In this document: piece after piece, positions 1-8,229 of the stretch
Layout of the letters: the number at the start of each line of letters is the position of its first letter
How positions within the stretch are numbered: position 1 is the first letter of the stretch
Assembly (NCBI RefSeq): GCF_007846095.1
Contig: NZ_VOEI01000002.1
Span: 744,001 to 808,000, forward strand
Source of the DNA: Mucilaginibacter achroorhodeus
GTDB lineage: Bacteria > Bacteroidota > Bacteroidia > Sphingobacteriales > Sphingobacteriaceae
Direction: 5' to 3'
Length of the DNA stretch: 64,000 bases
The notes under the pieces: model-generated
What the model saw: the letters and a program-made list of their open reading frames with translations, nothing else
The model's database searches: none
Told to the model about the DNA's origin: nothing
Position numbers and translations under genes: made by a program

Positions 1-2
1 CC

Positions 3-111
3 ATGTCATTGCGAGCGATAGCGTGGCAATCTCCCCGCAGGACCGGCGTATATGTATTGCTATGAGATTGCCGCGTCTCCCGATATTCATCGGGAATCCT
101 CGCAATGACAT
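3..111. repeat. nested palindromic repeat (CATTGCGAG family)
   Basis: The ends form a perfect 13-base inverted repeat, ATGTCATTGCGAG at 3-15 and its complement at 99-111. A second perfect inverted pair, GGCAATCTC at 25-33 and GAGATTGCC at 64-72, is nested inside. Degenerate pieces of the same family recur near 17340-17382 and at both edges of the gap at 40135-40703. It looks like a non-coding mobile or REP-like palindrome downstream of pyrR. No coding capacity is seen. Confidence 0.75.
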
Positions 112-120
112 ATCCTATAT

Positions 121-672
121 TTAATCTTCTTTAACCTCAGATACCAAAACAATCCTGTCTTCGCCATCGGTTTCTTTCCAGCTTACCACAACCTTTTGAG
201 ATGCTATTGAATCAACCTCTATACCAACGTAATCTGCAGAAACCGGTATATGGCGCGAATATCGTCGATCTACCAGGGCAAGTAACTCAACCTTTTCGGG
301 CCTGCCAAAAGCCTGTAAGGCATCCATAGCTGCGCGGATAGTGCGGCCTGTCCATAATACATCATCCATCATAATTACCCTTTTACCTTCAATAATAAAA
401 TCAATGCGTGTTTGGTTGGGCACCAATGGTGCTCCCTGCCTGCGGAAATCATCGCGGTAAAAAGTAATATCCAGGTCGCCCTGTTCAATGGTACTGTGTG
501 GTAATATCTTGCGTAGTTCTTCAGCTACGCGTTTGGCAAGGTAAATGCCGCGCGGTTGCACGCCAATTAAAACTGAGTTTGAGAAATCGTTATGATTTTC
601 AATTAACTGACGACATAAACGCTGAATAGTGATCTGAAATTTTTGTCCGTCGAGCAGCGTCAGGTTTTGCAT
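121..672 (-). CDS. pyrR: PyrR-family bifunctional regulator / uracil phosphoribosyltransferase
   Basis: Type I phosphoribosyltransferase of the PyrR family, which links uridine nucleotide level to pyrimidine gene expression and often also makes UMP from uracil and PRPP. The PRPP-binding loop is visible at residues 99-112 (VIMMDDVLWTGRT), and the 183-aa length is normal. The frame runs seven codons further up to a TTG at 693, but a TAnnTTTG promoter element covers that codon. The ATG at 672 (MQNLTLLDG) is therefore chosen. The gene points to the left window edge, so a pyrB partner, if present, is out of sight. RNA binding versus enzyme activity cannot be judged here. Confidence 0.9.
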   Translation of the reverse strand: MQNLTLLDGQKFQITIQRLCRQLIENHNDFSNSVLIGVQPRGIYLAKRVAEELRKILPHSTIEQGDLDITFYRDDFRRQGAPLVPNQTRIDFIIEGKRVIMMDDVLWTGRTIRAAMDALQAFGRPEKVELLALVDRRYSRHIPVSADYVGIEVDSIASQKVVVSWKETDGEDRIVLVSEVKED

Positions 673-690
673 CGTTTGGTTGGATTTGGG

Positions 691-698
691 CAAAGGTA
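691..698 (-). promoter_or_regulatory. putative -7 promoter element of pyrR
   Basis: On the minus strand the sequence reads TACCTTTG, a full match to the Bacteroidota -7 consensus TAnnTTTG. It lies 18 bases before the pyrR ATG at 672 and on top of the alternative TTG start at 693. No convincing -33 TTG is seen, so this rests on one box. Confidence 0.45.
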
Positions 699-764
699 AA
701 ATTTTTTGGTGATTATAGGAATTATGATTTGGCTTAGAATGCTCTAAAATCTATTTCCAGCGCA

Positions 765-799
765 ATAAAAAAGCCCTCCCGATTACTCGGAAGGGCTTT
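765..799 (-). terminator. rho-independent terminator of rpsA
   Basis: A stem of 12 positions with one mismatch (771-782 with 787-798), loop TTAC, is followed on the minus strand by a run of T. It sits 20 bases past the rpsA stop codon. Confidence 0.85.
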
Positions 800-818
800 G
801 TGTATAAACTTTAAAAGA

Positions 819-2822
819 TTAAACTTCTTCAGTCTCTTCTTCAGTAGCTGCGTCAGCTTCTGGTTCTGCTTTCTTAGCAGCAGGAGCAGCCGGTTTTTTA
901 GCCGCTTTGCTTTCTGCGCCTTCCATTTGCTCTTTTAATTGAGCAAGAACGCTAAGATCGCCTAAAGTTGATTTTTCTACTGATTCTTTCACTTTCTTAA
1001 CAGCATTGCTGGCAGTTTTTGCCTCTTTTTTGCGGTTTTCGAAATCCTGTACACGAGCATCAGCACGAGCTTCTTCCCATATACGTGAGTGTGAAATTAC
1101 AATACGCTTGTTCTCTTTGTTGAACTCGATGATTTTGAACTCAGCAGTTTCTTCAGCTTTGATAGATTTACCGTCTTCTTTAACCAGGTGTTTGGTTGGG
1201 CAGAAGCCTTCAACACCGTAAGGTAAAGCTACGATAGCACCTTTATCAGTTACTTTGATAACAGTACCTTCATGGATAGAATCGATGGTGAATACAGTTT
1301 CGAAAGTATCCCAAGGGTTTTCTTCAAGCTGTTTGTGGCCTAAGCTCAGTTTACGGTTCTCGATATCAAGCTCTAATACTACCACGTCTAATTTTTCACC
1401 AACTTTAGTGAATTCGTTAGGGTGGTTAATTTTCTTAGACCATGAAAGATCAGAGATGTGGATCAAACCATCGATACCATCTTCAAGCTCAACAAACACA
1501 CCAAAGTTGGTCATGTTTTTAACGGTAGCAACATGCTGAGTACCTACAGCATATTTCTCACCTGCATTTTGCCATGGATCTGGAGTTAATTGTTTGATAC
1601 CAAGGCTCATTTTGCGCTCGTCGCGGTCTAAAGTTAAAACTTGTGCTTCAACTTCGTCACCAACTTTCAAAAACTCTTGTGGGTTACGCAGGTTTTGAGA
1701 CCATGACATTTCTGATACGTGGATCAAACCTTCAACACCAGGGATGATCTCTAAGAATGCACCGTAATCTGCAACGGTAACAATTTTGCCTTTTACCTTA
1801 GAGCCAATTTGGATGTTCTCATCCAATGACTGCCAAGGGTGTGGAGTAAGTTGTTTTAAACCAAGGGCGATACGTTTTTTCTCGTCATCAAAGTCAAGAA
1901 CAACAACGTTAATCTTTTGATCCAATGCAAGAACTTCGCGTGGATGCTCGATACGGCCCCAAGATATATCTGTAATGTGAAGTAAACCGTCAACACCACC
2001 AAGGTCAATGAATACACCAAAGTCAGTAATGTTTTTAACGGTACCTTCCAATACCTGGCCTTTTTCAAGTTTGGCCACAATTTCAGTTTTTTGGTTTTCA
2101 AGATCGTCTTCGATAAGCACTTTGTGCGATACCACAACGTTTTTAAACTCGTGGTTTATCTTAACAACTTTGAATTCCATTGTTTTACCAACGTACACAT
2201 CGTAATCACGTATAGGTTTGATATCGATCTGTGAACCTGGTAAGAAGGCTTCAACGCCCATGATATCAACAATTAAACCACCTTTTGTACGGCTTTTTAC
2301 AAAACCGGTGATGATCTCATCGTTATCTAAAGCTGAATTAATGCGCTCCCATGATTTTTGTGTTTTAGCACGTTTACGTGAAAGTACCAACTGACCGTTA
2401 GCATCTTCCTGCGACTCAACAAATACTTCAACAACATCGCCTACTTTAAGCTCAGGCATGTCACGGAATTCAGAAACTGATACTAAACCATCAGATTTAA
2501 AGCCAATGTTTAATACCACATCTTTGTTATTGATGCTTACAACTGTACCAGAGATGATCTCGCCTTTGTTGATAGAGCTGAAAGTGCCATCATACAAAGC
2601 TTCAAGTTTCTCACGGTCGCTATCGCTGTAGTTACCAAATTTTTTGTCATCAGCATCCCAGTCAAAATCCTGGTCTGGTGTAACATTGATCTGAGACTTG
2701 ATGTCTTCGATCGAAATTGAATCTGCTTCCGATTCAACAGTTTCTTTTTGAGCACCAGATACTGTCTCCAGTTCTGCCTGCTTCGCTTTTAATTCTTTTT
2801 CTGCTTCTTGTTTTTTTGCCAT
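819..2822 (-). CDS. rpsA: 30S ribosomal protein S1
   Basis: Ribosomal protein S1 binds mRNA at the small subunit and helps initiation, which matters in a phylum with few Shine-Dalgarno sites. Six S1 RNA-binding repeats can be counted. Repeats 3 to 5 carry the typical GVFIDLGGVDGLLHI-like core and a DLSW/EMSW element; the first, second and last are more divergent. An acidic extension of about 85 residues precedes repeat 1, and a low-complexity Ala/Lys/Glu tail ends the protein. At 667 aa it is longer than the 557-aa E. coli protein, as is usual in Bacteroidota. A purine-rich AGGAG lies 12 bases before the ATG, and a strong terminator follows. Confidence 0.97.
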   Translation of the reverse strand: MAKKQEAEKELKAKQAELETVSGAQKETVESEADSISIEDIKSQINVTPDQDFDWDADDKKFGNYSDSDREKLEALYDGTFSSINKGEIISGTVVSINNKDVVLNIGFKSDGLVSVSEFRDMPELKVGDVVEVFVESQEDANGQLVLSRKRAKTQKSWERINSALDNDEIITGFVKSRTKGGLIVDIMGVEAFLPGSQIDIKPIRDYDVYVGKTMEFKVVKINHEFKNVVVSHKVLIEDDLENQKTEIVAKLEKGQVLEGTVKNITDFGVFIDLGGVDGLLHITDISWGRIEHPREVLALDQKINVVVLDFDDEKKRIALGLKQLTPHPWQSLDENIQIGSKVKGKIVTVADYGAFLEIIPGVEGLIHVSEMSWSQNLRNPQEFLKVGDEVEAQVLTLDRDERKMSLGIKQLTPDPWQNAGEKYAVGTQHVATVKNMTNFGVFVELEDGIDGLIHISDLSWSKKINHPNEFTKVGEKLDVVVLELDIENRKLSLGHKQLEENPWDTFETVFTIDSIHEGTVIKVTDKGAIVALPYGVEGFCPTKHLVKEDGKSIKAEETAEFKIIEFNKENKRIVISHSRIWEEARADARVQDFENRKKEAKTASNAVKKVKESVEKSTLGDLSVLAQLKEQMEGAESKAAKKPAAPAAKKAEPEADAATEEETEEV

Positions 2823-2862
2823 TAAAAATTTATTCTCCTTTTTCCCAATACAATTGGGACTG

Positions 2863-2870
2863 CAAAGGTA
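2863..2870 (-). promoter_or_regulatory. putative -7 promoter element of rpsA
   Basis: The minus strand reads TACCTTTG, matching TAnnTTTG, about 41 bases before the rpsA start. The -33 region has no clear TTG. Confidence 0.4.
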
Positions 2871-2998
2871 CAGATATATTTTTGGTATATAAAAGAAAAA
2901 TAAATGTTAAATATTGGTTTTTAAGCACTTTTGATGAGTAAGTTATTCACAAAAGTGAGTACCGCCGCCGTAAACATCATGCTGATGCAGGCAATTTT

Positions 2999-3679
2999 TC
3001 AAATTTGAGCGGGGGAAATCAGCTTGGCGGATATGTTATTGAATACATCCATAAAGCTACTCATTAAACCAAGCCGGTACCCCAATAGTATAGCTGTCAT
3101 ATCAGCCTCTTGCTGGATGGTAAAAGGATTGCGCCAAACACGCATGCAAATACGTTTTAAGGCATAGGTTATCTGGTCTACATTAATATAGGTGTGCAGG
3201 TAGCGGCTTTGCCTAAACTCGCGGTAAAACCGCAGAAATTTATTTGGGTCTTTCATTTCCGCAAAACTTAAAAACTCCGCTATGGTATCTTCCTGGCAGC
3301 TATCTAAATGATCATAAAATTCGTTGATACCTATTTCACCGGTGGTAATAAGCAGGTTGTCCAATATCAGTTCGATAGCGATATGCCCTAAAAAGAATGG
3401 CTTTACCGGCGAACCAATAATAGCCGGCGCAAGTTCCTTTTTTAAATTATGCGAATGGGTAACGAAAAAGTCATCACTGTGAAAATACTTATCAACCTCC
3501 AGGTGTTTGTTCCAGCCGGCAATAATAGTGTTCACATTTTTATCAGGATGTTTTAACTTCTCGGGATGCAGTATAATGGTTTTATCAGCATTCTTTAAAA
3601 GATCGGGCAATACGGTACCTAATACAAAGTAGCAGTTGGCGGTATCACGGTCAAAATAATAATGCGAAAGAAAATTCAT
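2999..3679 (-). CDS. ACP phosphodiesterase-like (DUF479/AcpH-like) protein
   Basis: The N-terminus MNFLSHYYFD, a following G-x-x-LPDL, an IIAGWNKHLEVDKYFHSD stretch and GHIAIELILDNLL resemble the acyl carrier protein phosphodiesterase family, an HD-like metal hydrolase that removes phosphopantetheine from ACP in E. coli. The conserved His and Asp positions of that family appear kept (His6, Asp26 and the HxxxD near residue 60). Length is 226 aa, slightly longer than AcpH (193 aa). The similarity is remote, so a different substrate is quite possible. It stands alone between rpsA and the divergent tyrS. Confidence 0.6.
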   Translation of the reverse strand: MNFLSHYYFDRDTANCYFVLGTVLPDLLKNADKTIILHPEKLKHPDKNVNTIIAGWNKHLEVDKYFHSDDFFVTHSHNLKKELAPAIIGSPVKPFFLGHIAIELILDNLLITTGEIGINEFYDHLDSCQEDTIAEFLSFAEMKDPNKFLRFYREFRQSRYLHTYINVDQITYALKRICMRVWRNPFTIQQEADMTAILLGYRLGLMSSFMDVFNNISAKLISPAQI

Positions 3680-3721
3680 ATAGGTATATAACGAAAAGTA
3701 AGCAAAATTGTGAGGAAAACC

Positions 3722-3867
3722 AAATGTGCAGATATGAGGATGTGCAGATCTCAGATATGCAGATGCGGGGAGATGATGTGCAGATTACAAATGCGCATAC
3801 CTGCTGATTAGAATATGTGTTTGAAAGTTTTACCTTTTTAATCTGCACATCTGAAAATTGCACATTT
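3722..3867. repeat. intergenic repeat with ATGTGCAGAT units
   Basis: The ten-mer ATGTGCAGAT occurs at 3740-3749 and 3776-3785 and in inverse orientation at 3841-3850. An outer inverted pair AAATGTGCA / TGCACATTT lies at 3722-3730 and 3859-3867, so the tract can fold as nested hairpins. A related single unit is seen near 8102-8112. It lies between divergent genes, upstream of the tyrS promoter. Confidence 0.6.
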
Positions 3868-3886
3868 AGAATCCGACATCTATTTT

Positions 3887-3894
3887 TAGCTTTG
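3887..3894 (+). promoter_or_regulatory. putative -7 promoter element of tyrS
   Basis: TAGCTTTG matches TAnnTTTG, 32 bases before the tyrS ATG. No -33 TTG is found at the usual distance. Confidence 0.4.
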
Positions 3895-3926
3895 CACCTC
3901 GCATATTTGCTCATTTTATTATAGTT

Positions 3927-5210
3927 ATGAATTTTGTTGAAGAACTACGCTGGAGAGGCATGCTGCATGATATTATGCCCGGAACCGAGGAACTACTTAA
4001 TAAAGGTATGGCATCCGGCTATATCGGTTTCGACCCTACGGCTGATTCGCTGCATGTTGGCCACCTTACGCAGATTATGACGCTGATACATTTTCAGCGC
4101 GCGGGCCACAAGCCATATGCTTTGGTGGGCGGCGCTACCGGCATGGTAGGCGATCCATCCGGTAAATCTGACGAGCGCAACCTGCTTTCTGAGGATGTAT
4201 TGCAACATAATCTCAATTGCGTTAGAGAGCAACTTAAAAGCTTTTTAGATTTTAACAGCGGCGCCAATAGCGCCGAGATGGTTAACAACTACGATTGGTT
4301 TAAAAACTTTACTTTTCTTGATTTTATCCGCGACGTAGGTAAACACATTACGGTAAACTACATGATGGCCAAAGACTCGGTTAAGAAACGCCTTGAAGGT
4401 GATACCGGCATGTCTTTTACAGAGTTTACTTACCAGTTAGTACAGGGATACGATTTTTACTACCTGTGGAAGAATAAAAACTGTGTGCTGCAAATGGGCG
4501 GCAGCGACCAGTGGGGTAACATTGTTACCGGCACCGAGTTTATCCGCCGTAAAGATGCGGGCGAGGCTTACGCCTTAACTACCCAACTGATCAAAAAAGC
4601 TGATGGTACCAAATTCGGTAAAACAGAGAGCGGTGCCGTTTGGTTGGATCCTGCGCGTACATCGCCATACCAGTTCTACCAGTTTTGGTTAAATACTACT
4701 GATACTGATGCAAAATTATACATCAGGATATTTACCCTGCACACCCTTGAAACCATTGAGGCGATGGAGGCAGAACATGATGCCGCCCCTCACCTGCGCG
4801 TTTTACAAAAAGCGTTAGCGAAAGATATAACCATACGCGTACATGGTGAGGCTGAGTTTTTAAAAGCGATAAAATCATCTGAATTTTTATTTGGCAATGC
4901 GGGTATTGAGTTTTTAAACGAATTGAACGATGGCGAGGTATTAGACCTGTTCAATGGCGTACCAAACTTTACCGTTGCTAAAAGCGAATTTGAAACAGGT
5001 ATAAACGCAACCGAACTATTGGCGGCTCAATCAACTGTATTCCCATCAAAAGGCGAAGCTAAGAAGATGATACAAGGCGGCGGTGTATCCGTTAACCGTG
5101 TAAAAATAAATACTCCTGAGGATGTTTATACAAACGGGCAGTTGATAAACGGCAAATTCCTGATAGTACAAAAAGGTAAGAAGAATTACTTTTTAATTGT
5201 GGCCGAATAA
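3927..5210 (+). CDS. tyrS: tyrosyl-tRNA synthetase
   Basis: Cytoplasmic class I aminoacyl-tRNA synthetase that charges tRNA-Tyr. The HIGH-type signature is HVGH near residue 43, and the KMSKS-type signature is KFGKT near residue 230. Between them are the tyrosine-binding pattern [12 protein letters not shown] and the GGSDQWGN motif. The C-terminal part contains an S4-like RNA-binding segment ([19 protein letters not shown]). At 427 aa it matches the bacterial TyrS length. The ATG at 3927 gives the expected start [11 protein letters not shown]. Confidence 0.97.
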   Translation: MNFVEELRWRGMLHDIMPGTEELLNKGMASGYIGFDPTADSLHVGHLTQIMTLIHFQRAGHKPYALVGGATGMVGDPSGKSDERNLLSEDVLQHNLNCVREQLKSFLDFNSGANSAEMVNNYDWFKNFTFLDFIRDVGKHITVNYMMAKDSVKKRLEGDTGMSFTEFTYQLVQGYDFYYLWKNKNCVLQMGGSDQWGNIVTGTEFIRRKDAGEAYALTTQLIKKADGTKFGKTESGAVWLDPARTSPYQFYQFWLNTTDTDAKLYIRIFTLHTLETIEAMEAEHDAAPHLRVLQKALAKDITIRVHGEAEFLKAIKSSEFLFGNAGIEFLNELNDGEVLDLFNGVPNFTVAKSEFETGINATELLAAQSTVFPSKGEAKKMIQGGGVSVNRVKINTPEDVYTNGQLINGKFLIVQKGKKNYFLIVAE

Positions 5211-5255
5211 TTTGCAATTACGACATTTTGTATTTATTTTTGGATAAATGTCGTA
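5211..5255 (+). promoter_or_regulatory. promoter and palindromic operator of the Xre-RES pair
   Basis: TTTG at 5211-5214, 20 bases of spacer and TATTTTTG at 5235-5242 match the Bacteroidota -33/-7 promoter well. A perfect 10-base inverted repeat, TACGACATTT at 5219-5228 and AAATGTCGTA at 5246-5255, encloses the -7 box and reaches over the first ATG at 5248. This is the arrangement expected for an antitoxin that represses its own operon. Confidence 0.75.
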
Positions 5256-5739
5256 CAAAACAAAACATACAGCAAAAAACGAGGTTAATGAACCAATGGC
5301 AATTTATATTACCCAAAGTTCAGTAACCCCGTTTTATGATCTGCTAAGCACTAAGCCTGCAAGGTCATCTTCAGAGTTTGATATTATCAAACTTGCAAGG
5401 CAGGGTTTTCCTAAAAAAACGCTGTTGGCACTTGCCAAAAAAATATCATTAAGCATACAAGAGTTAGCCAACATACTGCACATATCAGAGCGCACCCTGC
5501 AACGTTATGAGGATGATGCCATCATCAAAACTGAGTATGCTGAAAAAGCCGTTGAGCTGGCACGCCTTTATGCCCGCGGCGAGGAAGTGTTTGGCTCTAT
5601 GGATAAGTTTAAGATTTGGATTAAAACCCCAAGCCTGGTATTTAATGGCGAAGCACCTGTTACCATATTAGATACCTCTGCAGGTTTTGATATGGTTTTT
5701 AAAGAGCTTGGCCGTATCGAGTACGGTATTTTTGCTTAA
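5248..5739 (+). CDS. Xre/MbcA/ParS-type antitoxin
   Basis: Antitoxin of a RES-Xre toxin-antitoxin module. An Xre-like helix-turn-helix is visible around residues 68-95 (LSIQELANILHISERTLQRY), followed by the DUF2384 toxin-binding tail (ARLYARGEEVFGSMDKFKIWI and a final F..LGRIEYGIFA). The stop overlaps the toxin start by one base. The coordinate given is the first ATG. The promoter and operator run across it, so an mRNA starting there would be almost leaderless, and the second ATG at 5296 (MAIYITQ, 147 aa) is a serious alternative. The protein likely neutralises the toxin by direct binding and represses the operon through the palindrome. Confidence 0.9.
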   Translation: MSYKTKHTAKNEVNEPMAIYITQSSVTPFYDLLSTKPARSSSEFDIIKLARQGFPKKTLLALAKKISLSIQELANILHISERTLQRYEDDAIIKTEYAEKAVELARLYARGEEVFGSMDKFKIWIKTPSLVFNGEAPVTILDTSAGFDMVFKELGRIEYGIFA

Positions 5740-6191
5740 TGATACTCTATCGCATTAGCAACTGCCGCTACATTAATGACCTTACCGGTACGGGTGCCCG
5801 TTTGTACGGCGGGCGCTGGAACAGTGAAGGCAGATCAATGGTTTACCTTGCATCGAGCAGGGCGCTTGCCATGCTGGAGGTGCTGGTACACATGCAGCCG
5901 TTAATTACGCCCTCAAACTTTTGCATAGCCGAGATTAAGGTTCCTGAGCATAGCATATTAAAGTTAGATGCTTCTACCCTGCCCACCAACTGGCAGGATG
6001 CATCATCACCGGCGGAATTAAAACAGATAGGTAACCAGTTTATCCAGGAAACCAAATACCTGATGATGAAGGTGCCATCAGCCATTGTACCGCAGGAATA
6101 CAATTACCTCATTAATCCCTGGCACCCCGACATAAAAAAGGTGAGTATTTTAAATACTCACCCATTTAGCTTTGATGATAGGTTAATTTAG
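5739..6191 (+). CDS. RES-domain toxin
   Basis: RES-family toxin; characterised members degrade or phosphorolyse NAD+ and stop growth. The 150-aa protein starts MILYRISNCR with the conserved early Arg (Arg5), then GARLYGGRWN at 19-28, VYLASS at 35-40 and Glu47 in the LAMLEVLVH helix. Near the end come IVPQEYNYLINPWHP and the typical hydrophobic close. All parts of a complete RES domain are present, so the toxin looks intact. Its ATG overlaps the antitoxin TAA as TAATG, giving translational coupling. Confidence 0.92.
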   Translation: MILYRISNCRYINDLTGTGARLYGGRWNSEGRSMVYLASSRALAMLEVLVHMQPLITPSNFCIAEIKVPEHSILKLDASTLPTNWQDASSPAELKQIGNQFIQETKYLMMKVPSAIVPQEYNYLINPWHPDIKKVSILNTHPFSFDDRLI

Positions 6192-6192
6192 T

Positions 6193-6244
6193 GATTAGAG
6201 ATTAGTTAATTAGATATAACGAAAAACTCAACTAATCTCTAATC
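6193..6244. terminator. 15-base perfect inverted repeat between convergent genes
   Basis: GATTAGAGATTAGTT at 6193-6207 is exactly complementary to 6230-6244, with a 22-base loop. It begins two bases after the toxin stop and lies before the end of the opposing gene. It probably stops transcription from both sides, although no T-run follows, so a repeat element is also possible. Confidence 0.55.
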
Positions 6245-6265
6245 TTCTATCACTAATCTCCAACA

Positions 6266-6937
6266 TCAAAAATCACTAAGCAACTCTAATTTTTTCTGGT
6301 TATATTCTTCCTGAGAGATCAATCCGCTTTCAAACAATGTTTTTAGGCGTTTTAACTTTTCGGTTAGTTCGTCTTTTTTAGGTTCTTCAAAAACAGGTGC
6401 AGGCGAAGGTGGCTCTACCGGTGCTGGCGCCGGTGCGGGTGGTTGCTGTACAACCGGTGCAGACGGTTGGAAAACTGCCTGTGCCGGATGATCTACCTGG
6501 ATAGAACCAGATTCGGCACGTTTTTCTTCCAACTCACGCTGGCGGCGCAGCTCACGTTCGGCCTCTTTACGCTCCTGCGCATATTGATATAGTTTACGGG
6601 CTTGTACTTTCGGCAGGTAATCAACACCCATTTCGCCACCGCCAACAGTTTTGATGCTGAACACTGCACCTATAATTTCCTCTTTGGTGTAAACATCAAC
6701 CACATCCTTCCAAACAAAATCAACAAACTTGATAGAAAGGCCAAGGTTAGCCGGCGTAAAGAATAAGATACGTTTGTTGGTTATAGCAATACAATCAGGA
6801 AACAGGTTTACCAACGGCTTTTTTTGCACCGCAATGTAAATGATCTCCTCACCGGTATTAAGCAAGTCTACCAGACGGGTATAAACCTTTTCAACCGCCT
6901 TTGGGTCCTGCTCTTCGTTTAAGAATTTATCTATCAT
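6266..6937 (-). CDS. PH-like domain and SHOCT-domain protein
   Basis: A 223-aa cytoplasmic protein in three parts. Residues 1-110 resemble the bacterial PH-like domain of the YokE type (INKRILFF-like ITNKRILFF, then VVDVYTKEEIIGAVFSIKT). Residues 115-190 are a charged helix followed by a Pro/Ala-rich linker. The last 35 residues form a SHOCT domain (LTEKLKRLKTLFESGLISQEEYNQKKLELL). SHOCT domains often mediate oligomerisation. The function is unknown. The frame extends further upstream through a non-ATG start, but MIDKFLNEEQ at 6937 is the natural beginning. Confidence 0.8.
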   Translation of the reverse strand: MIDKFLNEEQDPKAVEKVYTRLVDLLNTGEEIIYIAVQKKPLVNLFPDCIAITNKRILFFTPANLGLSIKFVDFVWKDVVDVYTKEEIIGAVFSIKTVGGGEMGVDYLPKVQARKLYQYAQERKEAERELRRQRELEEKRAESGSIQVDHPAQAVFQPSAPVVQQPPAPAPAPVEPPSPAPVFEEPKKDELTEKLKRLKTLFESGLISQEEYNQKKLELLSDF

Positions 6938-7059
6938 AATCTTGATATAATGATGCGGGCAAAAATAGCAATATTTTTGCCTCACCCAAACCCTCTCCAA
7001 AGGAGAGGAATTTTATTAAATTTTATTGCTACTCTTTCTTGTATGTTACTGGGGAGGCC

Positions 7060-8046
7060 TTAGCTAACCAGCAAATTACACCCGCGAATATCCGAATTAT
7101 CAAAACGGCCCAATATTTCAAATGAGCCATCCGGATAGATCTTACCAAGATCCTGCGTGGCAATGAACGAACACGAGTTGATATTTGCGAGGTCGATGAT
7201 ATTAACGCCACCGGTTTTGCCCGTGCCTATAAGCGTTAGCGGATCATTGGTATCACGCGTTAAGATGCGCATCCAGGGCGGAGAGTTAAATATCCCATCG
7301 CCTTTTGAGTAAGCTTGTGAAAGTAACTCCGTCATTCCATATTCAGAATGGATGTGCTTTACGCCGAAGCCGGCACAAAGTGTTTGGTGCAATTCCTCGC
7401 GTATCATTTCCTTGCGACGGCCCTTCATACCTCCGGTTTCCATTACGATCAGTTCAGGAAAGTCGAGTTTGTAGTTTTCAACAAAATCCAACAACGCAAA
7501 GGTTACTCCTATCAACAAGGTTGGTTTAGCATTGGCTTGCTGCCTTAGCAGAGTTTGGTAAAGGTCTTGATGATTATACAGGTAAAAGCCACTATCCGCG
7601 TTGCCGGATTGGTTGATCATATCCTGCGCCATATAGATCAGTGATGAGCCTTCGCGTTCCAGGTAAGCGGGCAGTAATGCCAGCACAGTGTATTGTTTAA
7701 TAGCTCCGTAGAATATTTCAAACGCTTTGCGAAAACTTTCTTCGTACCAACTTACATCGCTTACATGATGACTGCTGGTGATCATACCGGTAGTGCCCGA
7801 ACTTGTAAAGGTGATCTGAGGCTTCCCGGTAGTAGCCACAACATTGTGTGCCTTAAAAAATTCGACCGGTAAAAAAGGGATTCTATCGATAGAACTTACA
7901 TCTTCGGGACGAACGCTTAAACCATCCACAAACTGTTTGTACAATCCATTATGCTCAGCCTGATAGCGGAAAACCTGCAATGCAGTTTCGCTGAACGCTG
8001 TTTGGCTACCTATAGAAAATACCTGTTGTTTATCCGGCTTTACCAT
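7060..8046 (-). CDS. LuxE-like acyl-protein synthetase family protein
   Basis: Adenylate-forming enzyme of the LuxE/acyl-protein synthetase family, 328 aa. The AMP-binding loop TFTSSGTTG is near residue 80, with EYGMTELLSQAY and ATQDLGKIYPDGSFEILGRFD later, as in acyl-CoA ligase-like folds. No lux partners (luxC, luxD, luxAB) are nearby, so this is a solitary form and its acyl substrate is unknown. The ATG at 8046 is preferred to a TTG three bases earlier. A TATCTTTG box eight bases upstream would make the message nearly leaderless. Confidence 0.8.
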   Translation of the reverse strand: MVKPDKQQVFSIGSQTAFSETALQVFRYQAEHNGLYKQFVDGLSVRPEDVSSIDRIPFLPVEFFKAHNVVATTGKPQITFTSSGTTGMITSSHHVSDVSWYEESFRKAFEIFYGAIKQYTVLALLPAYLEREGSSLIYMAQDMINQSGNADSGFYLYNHQDLYQTLLRQQANAKPTLLIGVTFALLDFVENYKLDFPELIVMETGGMKGRRKEMIREELHQTLCAGFGVKHIHSEYGMTELLSQAYSKGDGIFNSPPWMRILTRDTNDPLTLIGTGKTGGVNIIDLANINSCSFIATQDLGKIYPDGSFEILGRFDNSDIRGCNLLVS

Positions 8047-8053
8047 CAAGTGG

Positions 8054-8061
8054 CAAAGATA
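8054..8061 (-). promoter_or_regulatory. putative -7 promoter element of the LuxE-like gene
   Basis: The minus strand reads TATCTTTG (TAnnTTTG), ending eight bases before the ATG at 8046. If used, the transcript starts at or very near the start codon. No -33 box is found. Confidence 0.35.
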
Positions 8062-8229
8062 TATAAATGTGCGGTCCCGATAGCTATCGTGATCAAATAG
8101 GCAGATGTGCAGATTTAAAATATGTATGTAAACTTTATTTTTTTTGACTTTTTAATTTTGAATTTTGACTTAATCCCCGCAACAAATACTCCCGTTCGGA
8201 GTTATAATTTCACAATAAAATACATCGAT

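Noticed and set aside
121..693. TTG start for pyrR at 693
   Set aside because: The -7 promoter box lies over it, and the ATG at 672 gives the natural start.
1006..2205. Several plus-strand frames inside rpsA
   Set aside because: They mirror the S1 repeats on the other strand and have no independent support.
3651..3914. 87-codon open frame in the tyrS upstream region
   Set aside because: It is built from the ATGTGCAGAT repeats and overlaps the tyrS promoter region; the protein is low in meaning (ICTSSPRICISEICTSS).
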